From: Hydractinia symbiolongicarpus
Taxonomy: Eukaryota > Cnidaria > Hydrozoa > Anthoathecata > Hydractiniidae
DNA length: 64,000 bases
Direction: 5' to 3'
NCBI RefSeq assembly: GCF_029227915.1
Contig: NC_079879.1
Location: 18,848,001-18,912,000, forward strand
In this document: piece by piece, positions 25,901 through 37,900 of the stretch
How the letters are laid out: each line of letters starts with the position of its first letter
How positions within the stretch are numbered: the stretch's first letter is position 1
Translations under genes and position numbers: made by a program
Notes under the pieces: generated by a model
Database searches by the model: none
What the model saw: only the letters and a program-made list of their open reading frames with translations
Told to the model about the DNA's origin: nothing

Positions 25901-28900
25901 AAATTGTTAAGACATGAAAATGTGGTAAAAAAACATGTTAATTACTAATTCAGTAGATGTGGTATTCTACAATTTCAGTATAATGTTGTCTAGCGGTAAT
26001 CAGTATTAGTATTGTTGAAAATCCTTCTTATTTTCACTTGTGTTAATAAAAGTGACCACTTAGCCAACTGAAGAATTTTCATGCAAATCTTAGGTGACAA
26101 AATCATATCTGTTAATGGCCATAGTTTGGAAACTGCGTCCCACGATGAAGCAGTTAACGTTTTGCGCAATGCTGGAAACGAAATTGAACTCATAGTGTCA
26201 AAGATGGTGGGAAATGCCAGTATTTTAGGTATGGCAGCATTGCGTTTTTTCCATATTATTCTTATGTATTATGACTGTAAGCAATGCCAACTACACACAA
26301 CAAAATGTTGTAAAAGTGTCGGAACTTTTAGGTCTTAATGTTAACCTCTTGAACTGCAACGAGGTTCAGTTTTCTTGGCAGGCATTTTGTTCTCATTAGA
26401 TCAGAAAATTGACTGATCAAATTCATTTTTTAATCATGAAAAATGTTTTTTTTCAATCCTTTAAATATTCCTAACCAGATGTGACTGGTTTATCACCAAC
26501 TATGAACCATTTACAATTAATCCGAGAAGACCAACAGAAATGGACAAGTACACAAAAGTCTGAACATCATGCCAATTTAAAAGAAAAATTATCAGGAATT
26601 GATTTTATTGATGATGACGATGAGGAGGAGGATCAATTTAGTGAACGCCCAATTGATGGTAAATATGTTTTTTTTTTAAAAAAATAAAAATAATTCGAGT
26701 ATAATTATTACAAAGAAGGTAAACATGGAATACTTAGGGAGTTGTTTTTACCTAAGAACCTAAATAACTGTTTTTACGTTTTTACTTTTTTCTCACAGCT
26801 GCGAAATAGATAAATAAATGTGCATATTTTACATGACCCTGTATATTATTTCCAGGAGGGGCCATGTCAGGGAGTCCTGGAGGTCAATTAAGATTTTTTG
26901 GAGAAAATTGGAAACATTTTTTAACCTCTCAGTTCTTGAGCGAGAGCTTTTTTATTCATTTGAAAAGTCTATAGAATCTAAAAATTATTTTTATTTTTTG
27001 ACTGTTATTGAGGACTATATATCATATCATCAGAGTTGGATGACTGGTGTAATATGTTGAATTATATAACCTAAAAACACACGTACTCTTGTGGGACTAT
27101 TGTTCCCATCATCATGTTACAGTTGCCTGCAAGCACATATCGTGAACAAAAAAACAATTATATGGTTATGTAAATATATAAATTGTTTCTGGTAAAATAC
27201 GCTGCTGATATATTAAACATTATAAAACCATAGAAGTAAGTAATAAAAATGACGTAGAAACATGTGATAGAGTAACACATGATATGGAGGTATGTTAAGA
27301 TGAACGTAAAAGCTTAATGTATATTTATGAACCATACTGTCTAATAATCAATTTATTTTTTAACACAGTTCCAAACACAAAGAAAGTACCAAAAGACAAC
27401 ACTGTTGTCAAAGATGTTGCACCAAGAGAAAGTTCACACACTCGAAATGAAAGATCTGCTGATCAAGCGGGTAGTCCAAGAGGGATGTTTTTGGTAAACG
27501 ATGTTGAAATCAATCATGATGAGGATTCTTTGTATAGTGAAACTGAAGACAGCTTTTCAGAACAAAATACTACTTTAAAAAGGTTTGGGGGTTTTGAAGA
27601 GTTAGACAAAATTGATAGTCTTGATCAACCAAATTTTTTTCACAATGTGTTCAAGAAGAATTCTGTAGAAAAAGAGAACAATCTTCGCCAGCACGAAGTT
27701 GATGTTGTGCAAAGTGTACCAGGCAACCATGTGGGAGTTGATATGAACGAAACCATTGAAGATATAGAAGTTGAGATTCGAAGAGAAAAAGGATCGTATG
27801 GATTCAGCGTAATGGTAAATCCTCTGCAAAATGTTTGGGGGAAAAAACGGCCACCCTTTTTCAAATTATATTTGTAAAATTTGTAAACTTGAAAACATTC
27901 TTGCTTAGATACATTGTGGAGCTGCGTTAATAGTATGAATTTTCTTTCCAGCCAGTTTTCAGTTCGAACAGTAATTTTGCGACATAAGAATACAATCCTT
28001 CTTTTTACATAATCTTTGTGAATTTACTGCATCTTTTTGCTTTGTTTTTCTGTGAGAAAAAGTTGCTGTTTATCAAAGATGCAACCTTTCTAATTCATGT
28101 CTGCGCTCCCCAAAAGTTCACAGCAGACTCTATTTATTTATTTATTGGGGGATTTTAAAAACATTTTTGTTAAGAGAATAGTGTTGAGGTTAGACTCAAG
28201 ATTCTAGCGATTGGTTTGTAGAACATTATAAAAACATTTACATTTAGCCCAAAAAATTGTCTCTTGTATTTGTTTTGATAAAACCTTTTTCTCATAGGGC
28301 GGAATAGAAAGTTCTCTGCCACTTGGTGGTATCTACATACGATCTTTACAAAATAATGGAACAGCAAAAGCTACTAGCAAAATCAGGACGGGTGATCGTT
28401 TATTGTCTATAAATGGTGTATCCTTGGAACATGTTTCTCATAAAGAGGTACTTTTAACCACTAGGGAATTTATTTTACCTGTTAATGACTACTGTTAAAA
28501 ATTTTCTTTAAATTTTAAAAAAAGCTATACCTGTGCCTACTAGAATTTTGCGATTTAAAAGGTCAGAGTATTCTGTCTTTTATAATATGGTCATTTCGCT
28601 TATATTATTATCCAAAACTACTGGAGTTTATATTATTAATTTTTATAAGCAATACATAATTGCATGGTTTCTTCCAATAAAATAACTAATTAGCTCTGTA
28701 TTTTTATGTTGTAAAACTTAGTGTCTTTAATTTTCAAATAAGACAAAGTTACCCCTTTCAAAATCACCTGATAACATTTTGAAAATCTATATCTTGTGGT
28801 GTTCTACAGTATTCGTTATAAATGCGTTTATACAATTTAGAGTTCTGCTGATGAAAACGTGTTTTTTTTAAATATGTTGCATTAAAATATATTGCATTAC

Positions 28901-31900
28901 AATATATATTATATAATGTAATGATTTTGTGATATATAACATCAGTTGTTTAGTGAAGATGAAGTGTTTTAAAATTATTGTTAGCAAAAGTTTAAATTTA
29001 TCCATTTAATTCCGTTTTAACCCGAGTACGAAATAGTTTTGTCATTTTTTATTTTTTTATTCTTCTTTCTTTCAGGCAGTTGAAACGATACAGAATGCAC
29101 CACTTTCCACATCCGTAATTATTGACCGAGGAATCGAGATATCTCCCGAATACCTAGCAGCTGTTTCACCAGTTGTTAATAAATTTCAAAGTTTAAAAGC
29201 TGAACATTCAAAACAGCATGTATTCGAAGAAGAAATCGAAAAAGTGAATGATGGAATTGGGCTCAGTTTAGCTGGTGGTAAAGATTCTGACATTGTGTAT
29301 CAAGGTAATGACATTTGCAAAAAAATTTAAAAAGAAATGTGAAATGCAATCGATAATAATATTTTGGTACTTGTGGTTAGCTATTTCGTGCATCTTTGGC
29401 ACAAAATAGCGATTCCTCTACCATTTTGAACAAAGTACGGCTAGTATTAAAGAGACTAGTCGTTAGCCCGTGAGAAATCGATCCGTCGCAGCGAATTCAA
29501 CAAAGATACAACGTGTTTGTTATTTGCAGCTGAAAGATTTTGTGCAAGGTTTAACATGAGCCGGTTTTGACTAACAGACAACGTTTATTATAGAGTCTAG
29601 TCGTTAGCCTGTGGGAAATCTACGAAAATTTGACCGTTGTAGCAAAGTTGATAAAAATATATCGTATTAGTCCCTTTTACAGAGATTCTTTATTTTTGAC
29701 TCATTCTCCTTCGTACAGTATGTTTCAGTGCATGTTCTTCTGCTTCGGATTGTGAATGTTTTAACTGGTTTTTAAAAATCTTTAGGTCAGCTTATGATCA
29801 AAAAATTATTTCCTGGACAGCCCATGGAGCAAAGTGGTAAGTTCTGCGTTGGAGATGTGATTTTAGCGATAAACGATCAAATCGTGGAAGAGATGACGTT
29901 GCAGGAAGCCCTCAGTGTGATTCGTTCTGCTTCGAAGACAGTAAAGATCATAGCAAAACGACCCAGCAGATCCGACATCCCAGAAGAGCTGTTTCTGCAT
30001 AGTCGACCTGTTTCTCCAGAAAAATTGTTGCAAGACTTTCATAAGAAGGATATGCAAGGTAATGTCTCGAACAATGCATTTGATGAGAGAACATTGGGAT
30101 AAGTCTAGGGGTAGAATATCTATGCTTAGCCTTTTTACGTTTTTTGCTCGTTTAAAGTTTGCGATACTTAAGGAGTAGTTTTACGTGGAGTTTGCTATTT
30201 CCTCCAGTTTCTTGATTTTTTTTAAAGTATCAAAATCGTCTCTAATCTTCTCAATGTTTTTTGCAGAAAGCATTACGATCTCCTTAAAAGCAGTTAAAAA
30301 AATTTCTGAAACACCCTCAATTCTCCTCAATTTTGACTCTAAAAAACAGTGGAAGCACTTTCTTGTACGATGATTGTCACTTCATTTTTTATTATAAACA
30401 AGGGTGTATTGAAAGAATGTTATAAAGGATACGTACCGAAATATTATCTCGATTTACCTGTTAAATATTATCATTTTTTTTTTCAGTTGATGGTCGTGGA
30501 TCCCGAGAGGGAAACAGAATTGCGAAACAGTTGCTTCAAGCTATGGCATACAACGACTCTGATGATTCGGCTGATGGCTTCAGTTTTTCTGAAGGTTTAA
30601 GCAACGACGAGAACGGTGTGAATGATGATGAAATATTAGTGCTTCCACCCAAACCAACCCAGCCAAAATCTGACAAGATTGAAAAAAATATACCTAAAGG
30701 ATTGAACCTACTACCAATGAATAAAAAAACTAAAGCTGTTTCAGACAATATCCCCTTGGCAACTAGCACTCCTTCGCCAAGAAGTTTGTTGGATGTGGTA
30801 GATGGCATGCAGCAAAATATGGATGTAGAAACAAAGGAAAACCAAGGTGAAAGAGAACGTCTACATAACCAGTTTAAAAATGTTAATGAAGAGGATTCTC
30901 AAAGTAGGACGGATTCTGACTCGTCGTTGGGTTATCGCCGTCATCGGCCATCTAAACAAAAACATGACGGCGATATTAAATTAGATCATCTGAAAGGTGC
31001 ATCCAATGTATTATATTTAGTCAAGGATGAACAAGGAAGGCATGGTCTTTTATTTGAAAACATCAAAAATCAACTTGTTGTGAAAGAAGTGTTAAAGGAT
31101 CAACCAGCTGACTTGTGAGTTTTGTTTCTTTTTTTCAGAAAAAGACATACAAATAACAACTTCGTGAAGTTGCTATCCTGCGTGAATAATAGTTCTTCCT
31201 ATCAAAAAGTCCTTTTGAATTAGTTTCGCTATTATTTTAGTTCTGTAAAATAGTCAGCTATCATCCATGTTTCTTTTTTTTTAGACAACAAGCTTTTCAA
31301 AAAGGACTTGTTATTAAAAGTATTAATAATCAATCTACTCAATCGTTCACGCCTCAAATGGCTGATGCTCTAATTGCATCGCTTGACTCAAGAGTCAAGT
31401 TTGATGTTGAGCCTGCTCTTATAACGGAACAAGTTCAAGAAGCAGTAGTGGAAAAGACGGAGACGTCGTTTAGTACTGAGAAGGTACCCACTGACCAACA
31501 GAACTCAAATAACCCATATTTAAATCGAAATGAGGCTACATCTCTAGGTGCGGCGTCAACTCCAGGTGGAGTATTTCGTGCTGTGCCAAGCTCTCCTGTT
31601 TTAAAGAGGCTTGATATGTCGAGTAGGTCGCCGTCACACGATAGTGGATCAAGAAGAGTTTCTTCGTCATCAGTGACGTCATCCACGGTAAGGCCTGATA
31701 TAAGTCTTTTACTTTCAAAACTCTGATATGTTGTTTTGACATAATGTACAATGAGCAGGAAAACCGACGTTCAGATATTTGTTGTTCAAGTTGTCAACAG
31801 TTCAATGAAAATGCGTACTTTAGTTCCATAGTGGGAAGGTTATTGCATAAAAGACTAAAGAGTATATCAGGGAACGGCTACTTAAAGTGTTTAAAGCAAA

Positions 31901-34900
31901 GCCTCTTGGCAATTCTGCATACGATCAAAATGCAAGAAATTCTCATAAAAGATCAATGTTTTAGACCAATTAAATCCCCATATATTTTCTGACAATGCTT
32001 AAGAAAGAATTTTGTGGTAAACCATTAGTTTTTATTGTAGGGAGAAGTGATTCTTGTTCAACTGGAAAAAGGATCAAAAGGTTTGGGTATCACATTAGGG
32101 TCTGGTAATGATATTGATAGCGACTATGTTTTTATCAAGAAAATTGTACCAGGTAGCGTTGCAGAAGAGAACGGACAACTTCGTATACGGGATCGACTAA
32201 TTTGTGTAAGTGGCTTCCGAATATTTTTTGAAGATGGTCCACCGCCTACATGAGACCCGATTTACCCAGTATTTTAATATAGACCATAAAAAGCTTTTGT
32301 CGACATGATATGCTCCATTTGAGTGTTAAAGGTCTCATGTCGAATCAACATAAAATCTTTGTCAAGATTATTTGATCAAATGAAAAATGATGATCATGGG
32401 TAATAAAAAGATATTCTATGCCCAAAAGACAACAACAAAGTGTATATGATATCCGATTATAAGTAATAAAGTACATGCACAAGTTGGAACACTTAATGCT
32501 GTGGGTATTAAATAAAAACAAGTGTTTTTAATTTTTTTTTTAATGTTGTACATGTCTTAATTTGTTGGTTTGTTTTCAATGTGGTTAAATAGTGAGGTTT
32601 TCAGAGCAAAGAGATTTAATTTAGTTTGAGCGAAAGAACTTTTCGTCCCACGATGTATTCGGCGCCTTAGTTAAATACGATAAGAATTTTCCACTTGACT
32701 AACGGAATCCAACATTTATTTTCAGATAAATGGTGAAAACGTAGAAGATTCAACACAGAAAGAGATTGTTGCCAGATTTCGAAGACTTTCCGGAACTGTA
32801 GCTCTAGAGTGTTACAGGTACGCTCCTCTTTAGTGTTTTTTATACGGACTTCAATATTTGCGGAATAGTTTGTGATGCATTTTCAGATTCTTTCAAATGT
32901 TATGAAAGAGAAAATGATCTGTCAAAGACTATAATTTTGCGATTAACAGAACTGTTAAGTTTTGCGCTATTGTAAAAAGTCATGAATTTTAGGTACGTCT
33001 TTCAAACAAAAATTGCGTGTGTTCTCTTTTAGACCACCAGACAATATCTCCCCAACCCATAAATCTCGCTTGTCACCGGCTAAGACTTCAAGTATAAATC
33101 CACTCAAACTGCCAACGTTACCAGCACCGCTTGTAAACCAATCACAAAAAAAAGGAATAAAGATACCGAAAAACCACTTTGAATTAAATAAATTAAATGG
33201 AGAATCGAAAATGGAAAACCATGGGGAGAAAATGGAAAACCACGGGGAGAAAATGACTGAAACTATCTTTTCGTCGAGTAGAGCTGCATTTGACTTCTCT
33301 GCTGGGCCATCCAATACTAACTCCTCGTCTACAATGAGCTCCGATGAGAACGATGCTTACGTCGAACTAAATACTGCTCCTACTTACTATCCCCGCAGAG
33401 ATGTAAGACATATTCGTGATATGAAACGAATGCTTTCTCCAATTGAATCTGCATCTACAACTTTAGAAGTGACAGCGATGGAGGAAAACCACAAAGAAGA
33501 AGAACAAATAGTACAGGACAAAAAAACAGAGTTTGACATAGCGAATGAGTTTAATATTGCTGACTTAGTGATTCCTCCACCTCAACTACCTGATGATGTT
33601 GGATGGAGTTCAGATGATGACCTTAACTCTCAATCTCTGGATTTTTCTCTTCCTGGGATGGATGTTAACGGAGTACTTCAACCATCCAGCTCGAGCAATA
33701 GTCTTAACAATGAGAAAGAAGATAAAACAGTGGCGAAAAAGGTAAACGGTAATATTGCTACTAAATCTAATGAAAATATTTCTGCATCCCCTGCAAGTAA
33801 AGAAAAGACTGGGTCACCAGCGAATGTTGTTTCCAGACCTCCTTCCGGTGCATCTTCTTCACAGAGTATGCGCAGTGGTATTCCCCGTCTGATCAGGTCT
33901 CGATCGAACTCATTGTCCTCTGAGAACTCCTCAAGATGTCCATCAAGAAAGCAATCGATCGAGTCACAAAATGTAATATCTGCTGACATCAGCTTTAAAA
34001 ACGGCAACCCTTCCACTGAAGATCATTTTGTGGAAAGAAAAAATTTCGTTTTCTATACAAAAGATAGAATTAGTAAATTGATCAAATCTATTGATACTAA
34101 AATGGAGAATTTACAAATCAATTCGGAGTTCATGGTGTGTACCGTTTTCTTTTCAATCTTTCGTTGTTTTTTTGTATCTATGTTTGTTATTTATTGTTTG
34201 TTTGTTTATATCAAGTTAGGTGTGTCCAATTAGTAGCACCTAGACATGTTTTTTGTAATGTATTAGCCATGTTTACGTTGGATTTGGCTCTAAGTTATGA
34301 TGACAAAGGAGAAGTTACTCGAAATGGAATAACGTAGTTCTAAATTAAATAATCACCCTTTTATGTAAAAATGTCGCTGGCGCTTAATTAAGATGGCCGC
34401 TTATTTTAAACGAGTTCTTACAAGTGAACCGGTTTGAGTGGGGCGCTTAAATCGATATAGCATGCCACATCAGATATTTACTGTGGTTATTTTTACTTTC
34501 TTAGACTCTTCGTCAAGTGAAAACAACTTCGACTTCTGATGTGGGCAATCGAGCCTGCAATCGAGGGAAGAATCGAAACAAAACAATATTGCCCTGTAAG
34601 TTTACTTTCGTCATAGCAACTCTTCAAATAAGGCTGAACACGTGATGCATTAAAGACAAGTGTTTTAAGTAGACAATTTTAGTCATCGACAGAATACTGA
34701 GTACTAGGTGTGTAGATAGATGCAATTTGATGTTTTAGTTTGAAACAGACTACTCGGAAGACATATGTAGATAGTGAATTTGAAGACATCTACTGAAAGG
34801 TTTCGACACTATGTTCATATGGTGATTTAATTAGTGTGAAAAATGGAGCCATGCTGAAACAAATGAAGGGTGTTTATTTTAGCTTTTACGGTAGTTTTTA

Positions 34901-37900
34901 GTTTTAGTTCAGAATATTAATATGTATTAATATTTTTGTTAGTAAACTAGTCTTTTGATGAAGTTGGGTTTTCACGAAAGGAAAATGACATCGGGCATAA
35001 GTAGCCTCAATTTGATACGTTTGAAGATATGCTTGTAACAATATATTTAAGATCTCTACAAAAGGAAGCCTTAAAAGTCCTTAACTTAGCTACTTTAGAA
35101 ATATTCTTATATTCCGGCTGGACGAAAAGATTTCTGACAAGATTTCTAACGTGTGTCTGGCTATATTTCTATTTTGCGTGGCTGATATAGCGCCTTAAGA
35201 TATCTCCCTAATCTTATTTAGATGATGACAACCGCATAGTGCTGGCAGGTGGCGAAGAAACTGATTACATCAACGCGTCACTTATCAAGGTTATCACTTA
35301 GTAACAAACTTATTTTAAAGATATCTTACTTTTCCACAACTCCTGTCTGGAAGATTAGAAATTCGTGATGTGCCCAAGTGTTTGGGATACATCAGAAATT
35401 CTAAAAAATATTTTTTGTAAGAAATTATCGAAATTATAATGGTACTTAAATAAACTACTCAACTAACTTTAGGTGAAACAAACGTTTTGGTTTTTATCAT
35501 TCCATTTTATCAACGTTTTCAGGGTGTAATCCAGAAATGTAAAATAAGGCCGCTAAATCCCAAATGGGAATTTCATCCAGGTAGTCTTTAGTATTATTGG
35601 AATCTTATTCCTTCACAACTTGCATAAAATGGATATTTTGTAGTGAGTATAATCAGCTCTTTTAATAAATTGGGAAATAACCGTTTAACGGCTACTAAGA
35701 ATGCTGGATTACACCCTGTTTTTTTCTTGCCTACAACTTTTGCTTTATCATATCTTGGTGATATTTCAGTTTATGACTTTATTTTCTTTTTACGTTTTTT
35801 AGATTCCAATCGAAGGGAGAACACTGGATTACATTGTAACACAGGTAAGTACGGTGTAATTAAATACTACAGAATTTTTTTCGAATTTTCCTTCTGTCAA
35901 CTGAATTCTATTCTAGGCTCCGTTAGAATCGACGGTTAACGACTTCTGGAGATGTATTTGGGAACAAAAGATCGAGCTTGTAGTTATGTTGACTAAGCAA
36001 ATTGAAGGAGGAAAGGTGCGATTCCGCAACGAAACCCTTGTTTTTATGTTCAATATTTGTACTTCTGTATATGATCGGTTAAAAATGTTAAAAATGTGAA
36101 ATGAATACGACATTTGGAATTCTTCAGGACAGAACAAATTTGTTTGCAGGGAACAACTGTTGATATGTTTTTCTTTCTTTCGTGTCTTTGCAAGTGAGAG
36201 AAAACTAACTACTGTATGCAATTAAACCTTTAAAAGGGCGAAAGAAAGAAGTCTGGGCTAGTTAGAGTAGAGAAATTAAATGTTGGCCAGATAAAATGGA
36301 AGAATGTCTAAATTATCAAGGTTCTTTTCACAAGAAAGTATTAGTAAAAGGGTCACGAATATACCGAACTTTTCAACAAAATAACGACTAAAATACGTAA
36401 AAAACGTAAATATTCAGACGCTTTTTTCATTTTCGTTTTTTAGGCCAAGTGTTATCAGTATTGGCCGAATGCTACCGCCTCTCCAATGAAGATCATGGAT
36501 AAGTACGTGTACATGGAACTATTTCTATTAACTGCAGTTCTTTGCGTTCTTTGTGGAGTATCTCCTTCAAGCTTTGCGAAGAAGAGCATTCTCGCCAAAA
36601 AAGCTTCATGCTTAATCTCCTACATTTTTAAACCGATAAGCCAGAAGAATATTAAATATATAGATCTACCTTAGCGTGTTTTTGGTAAAACTAAGCTATC
36701 TAACTATCAGTTAAACTTAATTTTTGATCTTCACAAATTTAGATTTGAAATTGAACTGCTTTACGAAGAAGACAATGGATCCTTTATATACAGACAGATA
36801 CAACTACGAAATTCCAGGGTGAGTAGTTTTCGTTGAGTCTGTATGATGCAAGCACATCGTGTAGGTCAAGAAAATTGTCTCTCGTCTTTTCTGGGTGTTA
36901 CAAAACTATTACTGTGAACTTCACCTTCTCTGCTTCAGTATTGCACAGAAATTTGTAAATTCCGTGTCCCTATCTGCCTATTGTTCATATTCTTTCTCAC
37001 ATTTTAATCTCTGTATCATTTTAGATGGACAAATCATTGTTTATAACACAAGCTGCTTTTACATCATGGCCTGATAATGGTGTGCCAAAGGTTGGTTGAT
37101 TCCATCTTTATATTTGTTGCTGTTGTTGTTCTGGAGGAACCAGAAGCTTCATTTTTGAGTTAAAAAACAAAATCATGATGCATGTAAACATTTTTAGTAA
37201 ATCAAGGTTTTTTTACGCAATTATTTCTTATCTCAGTAAATGCCATAATGTAGTGCAGGAGTGCTTCAAGTCTTTAAACAAAAGGTCCGTGTGAAATCAT
37301 TAGAAACTTTTTAAAGTAATAATCTAAAAAACTGTGAAACCAATATTTTGATAACTTTTTTGGTTTCTGTTTGTTTACTTTTTTTTCTTCTGTTTATTGC
37401 TTTCCGTTCTGTTCGTAGGATGTGATAGAGTTCTTGGGGTTCATGAAATTTGCTCAAAACTTTAGATCTTCTTCTCCGACATTAGTACACTGCAGGTAAG
37501 TGACGTCACAAAGATGCAACAGTTATTTTCCCCCAATCATATAAACATCTAATTAAGTTATGCACCAATAACAAAAGCCAGCATCTCTGAGGACGGCAGG
37601 TGTTTTTTTTTCTTTATGACGCCATTAGAAGATTTAACAGATGTCGAGATTTCCATTATATTTATTTTGTCACGTGATCAATCGTTAATTCAGATCTGAA
37701 AGCGACGTTTTTTTCTCTTTGTTTCATTTTATCAATAAAAATTTATTTTAAAACGCAACCTATTTCCTCTAATTAGAAATTATTGTGCTGTTAGTATTCT
37801 CATTTTACAACGTCACTGCGGGTTAACTGTTCACGTAAGCTTCGCTTTTTACAACTACAAATCTTTTGGAAAAGCACAAATAGGTCTTCTTTGTTAGTAT

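Noticed and set aside
26818-27060. 80-codon open frame in the PTPN13 intron between linker exons
   Set aside because: The PTPN13 exons on both sides join in phase without it, and its peptide has no match to the family or to any domain.
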